DNA of 64,000 bases, from assembly GCF_009184865.1 (NCBI RefSeq), contig NZ_CP045096.1, forward strand, positions 62,001 through 126,000, in the 5' to 3' direction. Made by a program: the position numbers and the translations under genes. Shown piece after piece: positions 1 to 8,095 of this stretch (positions are counted from its first letter, which is position 1; every line of letters starts with the position of its first letter). The DNA is from Streptomyces phaeolivaceus. Its GTDB lineage: Bacteria; Actinomycetota; Actinomycetes; Streptomycetales; Streptomycetaceae. The notes beneath the pieces are model-generated. The model worked only from the letters and a program-made list of their open reading frames with translations. It did not search any database and was not told the origin of the DNA.

Positions 1-1
1 C

Positions 2-97
2 GTGCGTGTGGAGACCGGCAACGGCCCCGTGTGGCTGCATCCCGAGGAGGCCGTGACGCATCCGGCCACCCGGCGCGGTACCCCCACCGCGCGCTGA
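2..97 (+). CDS. C-terminal end of an unidentified protein (partial)
   Basis: The window opens inside an open frame that stops at TGA 95-97 and encodes about 31 residues, with GNGPVWLHPEE in the middle. It reads like the basic C-terminal tail of a larger protein whose body lies before the window. I do not recognise the family. It shares its reading frame with the monooxygenase remnant that follows, but nothing in it looks like that family, so I treat them as separate. The piece is too short to exclude a shadow frame. Confidence 0.35.
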   Translation: MRVETGNGPVWLHPEEAVTHPATRRGTPTAR

Positions 98-145
98 CAA
101 GCCTCTGATCAGCGGTCAGGGGCCGTACCGTAGCCGTCCCGCCCA

Positions 146-394
146 ATGAGACACCACCCGCGGACCGTGGCCGACAGCATCCAGCAGTGGTTCGAGGCCG
201 GCGCCTTCGACGGCATCAACCTCGCCTTCCGTACCGAGGAGGAGCTGAACTACTTCGTCGACGGTGTCGTCCCGCTCCTCCAGAAGCGCGGGCTGTTCCG
301 CACCGAGTACACGTCCGACACCCTGCGCGGCAACCTCGGCCTGCCGATCCCCGCCAACCGGCACACTCGCGAGCCTCGGCTCGTGAGCGACTGA
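146..394 (+). pseudogene. C-terminal remnant of an NtaA/SnaA/DszA-type FMN-dependent monooxygenase
   Basis: The 82 residues match the extreme C-terminus of the NtaA/SnaA/DszA group of reduced-flavin monooxygenases: VADSIQQWFEAGAFDGINL, then VDGVVPLLQKRGLFRTEY and TLRGNLGLP are the closing signature of that family as I know it. Intact members are about 430-460 residues, so more than 80 percent of the protein, including the flavin and substrate barrel, is gone. The ATG at 146 has no ribosome binding site and is only the first in-frame Met after the truncation. It sits 10 bases before an FAD monooxygenase gene and is probably the tail of the original first gene of a flavin monooxygenase cluster. 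Confidence 0.75.
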
Positions 395-404
395 GGGCCG
401 CCGC

Positions 405-2186
405 ATGAGTGAGCTGTCGTCCGTGGTCGAACCGTCGGTGGCCGACCTCTCGGTCACAGGCGGCCGTGACGTGCACACCGTCCGCTTCCCGTCCGCCACT
501 CCCCCGGCGGCGGTGGACGTACTGATCGTCGGCGCGGGCCCGGTGGGCCTGGCGGCGGCGGTCGAGCTGACCTCGCGCGGGGTCGGGGTCGCCGTCGTCG
601 AGCGTGCCCGCACCGCGAGTCTGGTGCGGGCGGGGGCGATGGGCCACACCCCGCGTGTGGTGGAGCATCTGAGGCGCTGGCGACTGCTCCAGCGCGTCCG
701 CGATGCCTGGACCTATCCGCCGGAGTGGCACCAGGGCACCAAGCTGGTCACCTCCCTCGTCGGACACGAACTGGTGTCCGCACCCCGCCCGTCCTTCACC
801 GACCGGGGCAGCCGCCTCGGCCACTCCTCCGACGAGGCCCTGCGCCGGCCGCAGACCGTCTTCCAGCAGGTCTTCCTCGACCATCTGGCCGAGCAGCGCG
901 TGAGCGTGGCCGGCGGCTGGGACCTGACGGCGCTGCGCGAGGACGCCGAGGGGATCACCGCCGAGGTCGTCGACACCGACCTGGGGGCGTCCCGTACCGT
1001 CCGCGCCGCCTACGTCCTCGGCACGGACGGAGGCAGCAGCACCACCCGGCGGCTGGCCGGCATCGGCCGGGAAGGGGAGCACGCCACCGAGAAGCGGCTG
1101 CGTCTGGTCGTACGCACCGGAGACATCGCCGGGCGGGTCGGTCCCGCGCCGAGCGCCACCAACATCGTCGTCAACGCCGAGGCCTCGGGCTTCCTGGCCG
1201 CCATCAGCTCCCGTGAGTGGCGGGTGTACGCCGGTCCCTACCCGCTCGAACACGAGCCGACCGAGGAGGAGTTGCTGACGGTGGCGCGGGCGGCGTTCGG
1301 GTTCGACGCCGACCTCGAACTGGCGTCGGCGACGACCTTCTACCACGCGACCCGGATCGCCGAGACCTTCCGCCGGGGACGCGTGCTGCTCGCCGGGGAC
1401 GCCGCCCATGTGCGCACGCCCGGCGGCAACTTGGGCGAGGGCATCGGCGATGTGGCCAACCTGGGCTGGAAGTTGGCCGCCGTCATCGGCGGCCACGCCC
1501 CGGAGTCCCTCCTCGACACCTACGGCCAGGAGCGCCGCCCGCACAACCGGCGGGTCGCCGACCACTCCCTGGAACGGTCCCGCCGTACGCAGGACACCCT
1601 CGCGGAGATCCGGGCCGGCGGCATCCCCGACGACGCGGACCGCAGCGCCGGGGCGGATCGGCGCCGTACGGAGATCGCCTCGCGGCTGCGCGAGGACCGC
1701 TTCGGCTACGACGGGGTTGCCTTCGACGAGCGGTACGACGCCTCGGTGGCCGTCTGGTACGAAGCGGGGCAGCTCGACGACGAACCGCCCTGGCGGGCCG
1801 ACGTCTACGAGGACGACCCGCGTCCCGGCCACCGCGCACCGGACGGTCCCGTCGACCCGGGTGGTGGCACGCTCTACGACCGCCTGGGCACGTCCTTCGG
1901 CCTGCTGGTCCTCACCGAGGACCGGACGGTCGAGGAGGATTTCACCGCCGAGGCCGCCGCGCGCGGCCTGCCCTTCACGGTCGTCCACCTCACCGACGCG
2001 GCGGCCCGCGCCGTGTACGGCACCGCCAACGTCCTGATCCGCCCCGACCAGCACGTCGTCTGGCGCGGTGCGCGACTGCCCGAGGGCGGTGCCGCCGAGG
2101 TGCTGGACCTGGTGCTGGGGCATGCCGGTGCGGAGGCCGCGTACTCCGGCGTACTCACGGCGGGCGCGGCCACGACCGCCGCCTGA
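405..2186 (+). CDS. FAD-dependent aromatic monooxygenase (PHBH/TfdB-like)
   Basis: 593 residues. A single-component class A flavoprotein hydroxylase, which uses NAD(P)H and O2 to hydroxylate an aromatic or related substrate in the cytoplasm. The FAD Rossmann motif VGAGPVGLAAAVEL lies at residues 42-55. The second FAD motif GDAAHVRTPGGNLGEGIGD is near residue 331; the usual P-x-G-Q-G is altered to T-P-G-G-N, a variant I cannot judge further. A thioredoxin-like C-terminal domain from about residue 480 is typical of the phenol hydroxylase/TfdB branch. The GAGGG-type site before ATG 405 is modest. The gene is intact although monooxygenase remnants lie on both sides. The substrate cannot be predicted; an accessory role in the sulfur or xenobiotic cluster suggested by the neighbours is inference. 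Confidence 0.85.
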   Translation: MSELSSVVEPSVADLSVTGGRDVHTVRFPSATPPAAVDVLIVGAGPVGLAAAVELTSRGVGVAVVERARTASLVRAGAMGHTPRVVEHLRRWRLLQRVRDAWTYPPEWHQGTKLVTSLVGHELVSAPRPSFTDRGSRLGHSSDEALRRPQTVFQQVFLDHLAEQRVSVAGGWDLTALREDAEGITAEVVDTDLGASRTVRAAYVLGTDGGSSTTRRLAGIGREGEHATEKRLRLVVRTGDIAGRVGPAPSATNIVVNAEASGFLAAISSREWRVYAGPYPLEHEPTEEELLTVARAAFGFDADLELASATTFYHATRIAETFRRGRVLLAGDAAHVRTPGGNLGEGIGDVANLGWKLAAVIGGHAPESLLDTYGQERRPHNRRVADHSLERSRRTQDTLAEIRAGGIPDDADRSAGADRRRTEIASRLREDRFGYDGVAFDERYDASVAVWYEAGQLDDEPPWRADVYEDDPRPGHRAPDGPVDPGGGTLYDRLGTSFGLLVLTEDRTVEEDFTAEAAARGLPFTVVHLTDAAARAVYGTANVLIRPDQHVVWRGARLPEGGAAEVLDLVLGHAGAEAAYSGVLTAGAATTAA

Positions 2187-2213
2187 CAGCGCGACACGAG
2201 AGGCGTACCAGCC

Positions 2214-2706
2214 ATGTCGATCGAGAGACCACGCCTCCGGCTCGGTTTCCTCACCCGTGCCCAAGGGCGCGACGGCGACATCGCCCGCACCTACCGCAAC
2301 GCACAGGGCCTCTTCGTCGCCGCCGACGAACTCGGGTTCGACATCGGATGGGTCGCCCAGCACCACGTCCCCCTCGGGGGCGGCGGACCGTCCTCGCCGT
2401 GGACCTTCCTCGCGCACGCCGCCGCGCGCACGACCCGGATCAGGCTCGGCACCGCCGTGACCGTGCCGCAGCCAACCGCGAGGTGCGTACGCCGGGGTTC
2501 CGGATCCAGCCCGAGGCCGGCGACTTCGACGACCGTGTCTGGCAAGGCGTGTTCAGCTCGCCAGGGGCCGCGTACGGCTTCGACGCCCCCACCGACGGGG
2601 GGCAGCGCCCCGGGGCCGACGCCTGTCTCGACGCCTGGGACCGGCCGCGCCGCCCGCGCCACGAACCCCCAACCACGAACCCGCATCCGCATCCGCATCC
2701 GCATCC
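2214..2706 (+). pseudogene. Broken luciferase-like FMN-dependent monooxygenase (KPN_01858-type)
   Basis: From ATG 2214 about 80 residues read as the start of a bacterial-luciferase-like monooxygenase: RLRLGFLTRAQ, then LGFDIGWVAQHHVPLG, SSPWTFLAHAAARTTRIRLG and TAVTV. Near 2465-2475 the homology stops in this frame and resumes in another frame with FDDRVWQGVFSSPGAAYGFD, which normally lies about 100 residues further into the protein. Everything after that is missing, and the remnant runs into a hexanucleotide repeat just before the next gene. At least one internal deletion with a frame change and a C-terminal loss have therefore occurred. The family is normally about 330-350 residues and uses reduced FMN; in intact clusters it sits beside an alpha/beta hydrolase and an FMN reductase, both still present here. 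Confidence 0.75.
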
Positions 2707-2710
2707 GCAG
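2681..2710 (+). repeat. CCGCAT hexanucleotide tandem repeat
   Basis: Four exact CCGCAT units plus a fifth ending CCGCAG. The array abuts the ribosome binding site (CAGGAG) of the hydrolase gene starting at 2720, so copy-number change would alter the leader without touching the coding frame. Confidence 0.9.
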
Positions 2711-2719
2711 GAGTGTGAA

Positions 2720-3487
2720 ATGACCGATCACAGCGACTACTTCGGCCCCGAGGGCCTCCTTGTCCGGGGCACCGTCATCGTGGTGCCGGGGCGCGGCGAG
2801 ACCCAGGGAACCTACACCCGCTTCGGCAAGCGGCTCGCCGCCGACGCCTACCGCGTCCGGGTGGTCGACGCCCCGGTCCTCGAACAGGCGTATCCCGACG
2901 CCTCGTTGACCGCGTTCGCGTCCCGTCTCGCCGACGCCGTCGAGGGCACCGCGCCCGAGGACGGTGTCGCCCGGCCCGTCGTCCTGGTCGGAGCCGACTC
3001 GGGAGCCGCCGCCGTCGCCGCGCTCCTCGGCCGGGCCGACGTACCGGCCGCGCTGCGGCCCGACGCCGTGGTCCTCGCCGGTCTGCCCGGTCGCGCCGCC
3101 TACGCCGGCGCCACCTGGGACGACGAACTCGACGTCCGCACCTCCTGCCCGACCCACCGCGGCGCGCTCACCCGGGACCCCGAGGTCCGGCGGGGCACCC
3201 TGGCCGACGCGGTCCCCGACGCCGTACTGACCGCCTTGGACGAGGGCGCGGTCGACATCCCCGTACTGCTCCTGGCCGGTGGCGCCGATCCGCTCGCCGA
3301 CCACGAGGCACTGGAGCGCGCGGCCAAGTCCCTGTCGAGGGCCCGCCTTTCGGTCGTCCACGGCGCCCATCACGACGTGCTCAACGACCTCCAGCACCGC
3401 TCGGTGGCCGCCGAGGTCGTCTCCTTCCTCGAAACACTCCGCAACGAACTGCGGCCACTGATCTCCGTGCGGTCGAGCGCCTGGTGA
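2720..3487 (+). CDS. Alpha/beta hydrolase
   Basis: 255 residues, cytoplasmic. ATG 2720 is chosen because CAGGAG lies 7-8 bases upstream and homology begins there; the frame stays open much further upstream only as a shadow. An oxyanion region VVPGRGETQGTY at residues 18-29, a nucleophile elbow G-A-D-S-G near residue 93, an acidic residue in LLLAGGADPLADHE and a terminal His in VVHGAHHDVLND give the Ser-Asp-His layout of the fold. This hydrolase type accompanies KPN_01858-family luciferase-like monooxygenases, and here it follows the remnant of one and precedes an FMN reductase. Its substrate is unknown. With its monooxygenase partner broken, it may be a stranded but still intact gene. Confidence 0.8.
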   Translation: MTDHSDYFGPEGLLVRGTVIVVPGRGETQGTYTRFGKRLAADAYRVRVVDAPVLEQAYPDASLTAFASRLADAVEGTAPEDGVARPVVLVGADSGAAAVAALLGRADVPAALRPDAVVLAGLPGRAAYAGATWDDELDVRTSCPTHRGALTRDPEVRRGTLADAVPDAVLTALDEGAVDIPVLLLAGGADPLADHEALERAAKSLSRARLSVVHGAHHDVLNDLQHRSVAAEVVSFLETLRNELRPLISVRSSAW

Positions 3488-3592
3488 GTGCCCGGCGAGC
3501 ACCCGGTGAGCAGCCGGTGACCACCAGCAGCAGCACGAGTTGTCCACGACCCCCTCGACGTATCTGAACCCCACTCCCCGGAAGGCTCTCCC

Positions 3593-4150
3593 ATGGCCGC
3601 CGTCCTGTCCGTCTCCGGAAGCCCCTCCCCCACCTCCCGCACCTCACGTCTGCTGCGCCATCTCGACGAACGGCTCCGACAGCAGGGCCATGACGTGACC
3701 CCGTTCGACGTCCGTACGGTGCCCGCCGAGGCCCTGCTCGGCGCGGACTTCAAGCATCCGGCGATCATCGCCGCCACCGATCTCTTCGCCCGTGCGGACG
3801 GGGTGGTGATCGGCACGCCCGTGTACAAGGCCTCCTACTCGGGCCTGCTGAAGTCGCTGCTCGACCTGCTCCCGCAGTACGCCCTCGCCGGTAAGACGGT
3901 GCTGCCGCTGGCCACCGGGGGCAGCACGGCCCATGTCCTCGCCATCGACTACGCGTTGCGGCCCGTGCTGAGTTCCATGGGGGCGTCCCACATCGTGCCC
4001 GGCTGGTTCACCCTGGACAGGGACATCGCCACCGACGACCACGGCACACCGGTCGTCGCGCCCGCTGCCGCCGAGGCACTGGAGCAGGTCACGGACCACT
4101 TCTCCGCCGCGTTGGGCGGACGAATCGGCGCACTCCGCCGCACGGCATGA
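3593..4150 (+). CDS. NAD(P)H-dependent FMN reductase (SsuE/MsuE family)
   Basis: 185 residues, the usual size for the family, which supplies reduced FMN to two-component monooxygenases. The flavodoxin-like phosphate loop SGSPSPTSRTSRLL is at residues 7-20. The family signature GTPVYKASYSGLLKSLLDLL follows at about 78-97 and LPLATGGSTAHVLA at about 104-117. A GGAAGG site lies 9 bases before ATG 3593. A 105-base gap separates it from the hydrolase, but orientation and family pairing argue for one functional group. Its original client monooxygenases appear to be the two remnants at 146-394 and 2214-2706, so it may now serve other flavin-dependent enzymes. The family call is firm. Confidence 0.9.
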   Translation: MAAVLSVSGSPSPTSRTSRLLRHLDERLRQQGHDVTPFDVRTVPAEALLGADFKHPAIIAATDLFARADGVVIGTPVYKASYSGLLKSLLDLLPQYALAGKTVLPLATGGSTAHVLAIDYALRPVLSSMGASHIVPGWFTLDRDIATDDHGTPVVAPAAAEALEQVTDHFSAALGGRIGALRRTA

Positions 4151-4548
4151 GTCGGGTGTCGCCGTGAGTCGTCCCCGGCTCGGTCGCGATCACGGTGGCC
4201 GTGCGGACCGAGCCGGACAAGCGGGTCCGGCTCGGCGAGTTCACCTGGTGCGAGGACGGTTCCGCCTGGGAAGGCCGATCGCTTTCTCTTTCGTCCCGGT
4301 GCCCCTTGTTGGACATCTGGCCTGTGTGACAGGGTGGTTCACACCCGAAACATTCCGTGACAGGTTTATCGGCTCGCACAGGTCATGCGTTGCCCGCTCC
4401 CCCACAAGGCGGTCGCGCGGCATGCCCCAGGCGGTCACCAGCTGAACATCTCTCTCCGCACGGCCACAGCCAGGTCCGCGCTGCCGCCGTTCCCGCATCG
4501 GCCCGGGATGAGGCTGCCAGTGCGGCCCTGGGAGAAGGAAAGCCCCCT
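4151..4548. other. Intergenic region with a short coding-like stretch
   Basis: No complete gene. On the plus strand around 4186-4275 one frame reads VAVRTEPDKRVRLGEFTWC and continues with EDGSAWEGRS, which has a coding-like composition and may be a gene fragment; I do not recognise it. The second half (4300-4400) is AT-richer and is the likely promoter area for the gene starting at 4549. No terminator is evident. Confidence 0.35.
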
Positions 4549-6069
4549 GTGCCTTTCGCTCACCCGCTTCCCGCAAGCCCGGCCCCCGACCCCGAGACCG
4601 CTCCGGGGATGTCCGACGACGCCCTGGTCGCCGCGCTGAGAATGTCCCGGACCGTCCAGGGCACAACCCCAGTCGCGGCGTTGATGGCGCGACACGGACC
4701 GTCGGTCACCGACTATGCGGAGATCTGCGCCTTCGGTTCACCCGCGCTGTCGCGCGCACTCGCCGCCTCGGCGTTTCGCCATGTGATACGGGACCTCCAG
4801 AAGGCCGGACCCACCGACGCCCTGCGCCCTCGCCTCCTCGTCGCCGTGCGCGACGCCGCCCGTGCGCGCGCCCAGAGCACCGGCACCGCCTCGGGGCCGT
4901 CGTACGACCAGGCCGGAACCGCCGACAGGGACAAGCCACCCCCACACTCGATCGCCGAGGACCGGCACCTGACCCACACCGCCTTTCTGCGGCTCCCGAG
5001 GAGCACCCAGTACCTTCTGTGGCACCTGGAGGTAGAAGCCGAGTCGTCGGCCGTCCCCGCGGCCTTGCTCGGTTTCGAAGAGGACATACCGCCCTTCGAG
5101 TTGGACCGGGCGCGGGAGCAACTGCGCTCAGCGCTCCTGCGTACGCATGTCGAGAACGCGGTCGGGAGAGAGTGCCGGGACTACAGCCGCCTCCTCGACG
5201 CACCCGCGCTCGGTTCCACGCTGCCCGAGGTGCAACTGCATCTGGATCAGTGCTCCTACTGCCGACACACCGCCGAACAGCTCAGGCTCTGCGCCACGAA
5301 ACCGGGTGTGCTGCTGGCGGAGGCGCTCCTCGGCGAGAGCGCACATCCCTATCTGGCCGCCTGCCGGACACGCCCGTCGCGGAGAGCGTCCGTGGCCGCG
5401 GCAGCCGAGAGAGCCGACGCCCGCCACCCGGACGCCCCGCAGACGCCACAAAGACCGGCCCGGCAGGGAAAAACCGGTACCACCCGCAAGGGCACGAAGA
5501 TCCTCATCGCCGGGATCGCCGCCGGCTCGGCCGCTGTCGCGGCAGCACTCGTCGTGACCGGCACTTCGTCCGACAACACCGCACCGCCTCCTGCGACACA
5601 GCTGCCCACGCCCACGCCGTCCCCCTCTTCCCCCGCGACCGCGACCGCCCTCCCTGTCGCCCCGGAGAGCGGCCGACTGCGCAACGCCGCCGCCGACCTG
5701 TGCCTGGACGTCCGTGGAACACCGCCCGCGCGCGGCGCGGAGGTCACCCTCTCCGCCTGCTCGACCGCCAGTACCCAGCGGTGGACCTACCTCGACGACG
5801 GACTCCTGAGCAATCTCGCCGAACCGGATCTGTGCCTGGACGCCGGAGGGGACGACGAGATCCTGGATCTGGAGCTCTGCGACTCCGCGGGCGACCTCTC
5901 GTTCGGCCTCCGCTTCGAGCTGAGCGCCGAAGGAGAACTCCTCACACGCGACGAGAGAAACCTCGTGATAGCCCCCGCCTCACCCGAGGCCGGCACCGTC
6001 CTGGTCCCCAGCCCCCGGAACGGAGACGCGGAACAGCGATGGCTGGTCGAGCCGATCGGGGATGGATGA
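4549..6069 (+). CDS. Membrane protein with sigma-like region, zinc-binding anti-sigma motif and ricin-type lectin domain
   Basis: 506 residues from GTG 4549, chosen because GAGAAGGAAAG lies about 8 bases upstream; an ATG at 4357 is in frame but has no such site. The N-terminal 150 residues resemble ECF sigma regions 2 and 4 (for example FLRLPRSTQYLLWHLEVE). Near residues 231-238 lies HLDQCSYC, an H-x3-C-x2-C motif as in zinc-binding anti-sigma domains. One transmembrane helix (ILIAGIAAGSAAVAAALVV, about 318-336) is followed by a Pro/Thr/Ser linker and a C-terminal beta-trefoil with CLDVRG, STQRWTYLDDG and AEQRWLVEPI (Q-x-W repeats). The lectin domain should face outside. The role is unknown; coupling of extracellular carbohydrate binding to a sigma/anti-sigma-like cytoplasmic part is inference. 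It overlaps the next gene by 8 bases. Confidence 0.8.
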   Translation: MPFAHPLPASPAPDPETAPGMSDDALVAALRMSRTVQGTTPVAALMARHGPSVTDYAEICAFGSPALSRALAASAFRHVIRDLQKAGPTDALRPRLLVAVRDAARARAQSTGTASGPSYDQAGTADRDKPPPHSIAEDRHLTHTAFLRLPRSTQYLLWHLEVEAESSAVPAALLGFEEDIPPFELDRAREQLRSALLRTHVENAVGRECRDYSRLLDAPALGSTLPEVQLHLDQCSYCRHTAEQLRLCATKPGVLLAEALLGESAHPYLAACRTRPSRRASVAAAAERADARHPDAPQTPQRPARQGKTGTTRKGTKILIAGIAAGSAAVAAALVVTGTSSDNTAPPPATQLPTPTPSPSSPATATALPVAPESGRLRNAAADLCLDVRGTPPARGAEVTLSACSTASTQRWTYLDDGLLSNLAEPDLCLDAGGDDEILDLELCDSAGDLSFGLRFELSAEGELLTRDERNLVIAPASPEAGTVLVPSPRNGDAEQRWLVEPIGDG

Positions 6070-6799
6070 GTCGTCCCTGCCTGGTGGCTCTGTCAATCAC
6101 GTCGTGCGTGTCGGTGCCACGGTGCGTCGGCCCGGGTCGGCCGGTACGGAGTTCGTCGGCGACCTGCTGAGGATGCTTGAGGCCGACGACCGGCCAGGTG
6201 CACCGCGCTACCGAGGCATCGACGAGAAGGGCCGGGAGGTCCTCACCTACGTCGACGGACATGTGGCCTGGGAGCCGCGGCAGCCGCCGGCCGTGTACTC
6301 CGACGAGAGTCCGCTTCGGGTCACGGAGCTTGTGCGGGAGTTCCACGACCTGACGGCAGGCACGGCACTGGCCGGATCGCATGAGGTCGTATGCCACAAC
6401 GACCTCGCGCCCAAGAACACGGTCTGTCGCCCCGTAAGCGGCGCCCTGCGCCCGGTGGCCTTCATCGACTGGGACCTGGCAGCCCCGGGCGCGCGTATCC
6501 ACGATGTCGCCCACGCGTGTTGGCAGTACCTCGGACTCGGGCCGCGCGTCGACGACACCTCCGAGGCCGCGCGCCGGTTGAGGTTGATCGCTGACGGTTA
6601 TCGGCTCGCTGACCGGCGTGCGCTCGTCTCCACGATCTTGTGGTGGCAGGACAGATGCCGGCGCGGCATCGAGGCCGCCGCTGACTCCGGAGACCTCGCG
6701 ATGATCCGTCTCCGTGACGCCGGGGCGGTGACAGAGGTGCGGGAGGCCTCTCAGTGGGTCGCCGATCACCGGCTCGCCTTGGAGCGTGCCTTGCGCTGA
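6062..6799 (+). CDS. APH-family phosphotransferase
   Basis: 245 residues. A kinase-fold small-molecule phosphotransferase related to aminoglycoside phosphotransferases and choline kinases. The Brenner motif appears as VCHNDLAPKNTV (about residues 109-120) and the metal-binding DFG equivalent as FIDWDLAAPGARIHDVA (about 137-153). The length is slightly short because the N-terminal lobe is compact, starting VNHVVRVGATVRRP. The start overlaps the preceding stop by 8 bases, so translation is probably coupled. The substrate cannot be deduced; resistance to an antibiotic is possible, but many Streptomyces paralogues have no such role. It is followed by a convergent ABC operon with a 57-base gap and no clear terminator. 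Confidence 0.8.
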   Translation: MDESSLPGGSVNHVVRVGATVRRPGSAGTEFVGDLLRMLEADDRPGAPRYRGIDEKGREVLTYVDGHVAWEPRQPPAVYSDESPLRVTELVREFHDLTAGTALAGSHEVVCHNDLAPKNTVCRPVSGALRPVAFIDWDLAAPGARIHDVAHACWQYLGLGPRVDDTSEAARRLRLIADGYRLADRRALVSTILWWQDRCRRGIEAAADSGDLAMIRLRDAGAVTEVREASQWVADHRLALERALR

Positions 6800-6856
6800 C
6801 CGACCGGGTGCCGGCCCTCTCGCGCACAAGAACTGGTCACCGAGACGCCCTCGGCT

Positions 6857-8095
6857 CTACCTTCGCAGCGCTTCGGCGGGTTCGACGCGGGAGGCCCGCC
6901 AGGCCGGGTAGAGGCCCGCCAGTACGCCGGTGACGAGGCCGATGAGAGGGGCCGCGGCCACGGTGCCGGGGTGGATGACGGCCGTCCAGTTCCGTACGAC
7001 GGCGACCGTCAGCACGGTGAGTACCCCGAGCGAGGTGCCGACCAGCCCGCCCAGCATGCCCAGCGCCCCGGACTCCGCGAGGAACTGGCCCAGGATGTGC
7101 CGCCCCCGCGCCCCCAGCGAGCGGCGCAGACCGATCTCCCCGGTGCGTTCCAGTACGGCGACGAGCGTGGTGTTGGCGATGCCCACGGCCCCGATGACCA
7201 GGCAGATCGCGGCGAGGACCAGGAAGAGCTGGTCCAGGTCGGACGTGACCGACGTACGCAGGGATTTCGGGTCGGGCGGCGGTACGGCCCTGAAGTGGCC
7301 CGGCACGTCCGGGCGCAGGGCGAGCGGGGCCTCCTCGGCGATCTGCACGGCCGCGCCGACCCGCGTGGAGATCAGCATCCCGGCGCGGTTCTGGGCGGGC
7401 GGCCCCCACAGCTCGGCCGCGGTGGTGCGCGGCACGACCACGGAGAGCAGCAGATCCGCCTTGCGTTCCACGTCCGCGACGATGCCCACGACCGTGAAGG
7501 GGACCTCACCGATGAAGACGGCGGGGCGGGTGTCCAGGGTGGTGATGCCGAGCCGGGCCGCCGTGCCCGTGCCGATCACGGCGACCCGCTGCCGCTCCCG
7601 GTCGTGCCAGGAGTCGAAGACCCTGCCCTGTCCGACGGTGGCCCGTGCCGCCCTGAGCACACCGGAGGACGCGGCGAGGACCGGGATCTCGTCGCCCCGC
7701 GCCCCGTCCCCGACCGGAGCGGCACGCACCCGGCGGGCGGCGGGGGCGTCGACGGTCCAGTAGACGCCGGCGGCCTCGACCCCGCCCAGCCGCTCGATCC
7801 TGCGGTCGGCGTCGTCCGGGAAGGAGAGGGCTGCTTTCACGGGGGCGTCGCCGCCGGTGTCCTCGACGGTCACCTCGGTCGCGGTCAGGGAGTTGAAGCG
7901 GGAGTCGATCTGTGAGGAGGCCGTCGCGGTCAGCCCGAGGATCGCCACGAAGGTACCGACACCGAGCACGGTTCCGAGCGCGGTGAGCGCGGACCGCCCG
8001 GGGCGCTGGAGCACACCGGCGACGGCTTCGGAGAGGAGGTCGCGAAGCGAGAGCCGGGAGCGGTCGACGACCCGACCGGCGGGGGTGGTGGTCAT
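6857..8095 (-). CDS. MacB/FtsX-type ABC transporter permease
   Basis: 412 residues. The membrane subunit of a mechanotransmission-type ABC exporter. The first helix lies at about residues 40-60 (LGVGTFVAILGLTA), a large extracytoplasmic domain at about 65-275, then three helices: LFLVLAAICLVIGAVGIANTT, LGMLGGLVGTSLGVLTVL and LIGLVTGVLAGLYPAW, ending with the family tail WRASRVEPAEALRR. ERTGEIGLRRSLGARGRHI between helices two and three is the FtsX-family signature. The start overlaps the ATPase gene stop by 4 bases. It is the last gene of the four-gene minus-strand operon from 11343. What it exports is not visible; related systems handle lipoproteins, peptides or drugs. Confidence 0.93.
   Translation of the reverse strand: MTTTPAGRVVDRSRLSLRDLLSEAVAGVLQRPGRSALTALGTVLGVGTFVAILGLTATASSQIDSRFNSLTATEVTVEDTGGDAPVKAALSFPDDADRRIERLGGVEAAGVYWTVDAPAARRVRAAPVGDGARGDEIPVLAASSGVLRAARATVGQGRVFDSWHDRERQRVAVIGTGTAARLGITTLDTRPAVFIGEVPFTVVGIVADVERKADLLLSVVVPRTTAAELWGPPAQNRAGMLISTRVGAAVQIAEEAPLALRPDVPGHFRAVPPPDPKSLRTSVTSDLDQLFLVLAAICLVIGAVGIANTTLVAVLERTGEIGLRRSLGARGRHILGQFLAESGALGMLGGLVGTSLGVLTVLTVAVVRNWTAVIHPGTVAAAPLIGLVTGVLAGLYPAWRASRVEPAEALRR

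Noticed and set aside
216..2417. A 733-codon open frame on the minus strand opposite the FAD monooxygenase
   Set aside because: It is the antisense shadow of a high-GC gene; composition is low in hydrophobic pattern and has no family motifs, while the plus strand encodes a clear flavoprotein.
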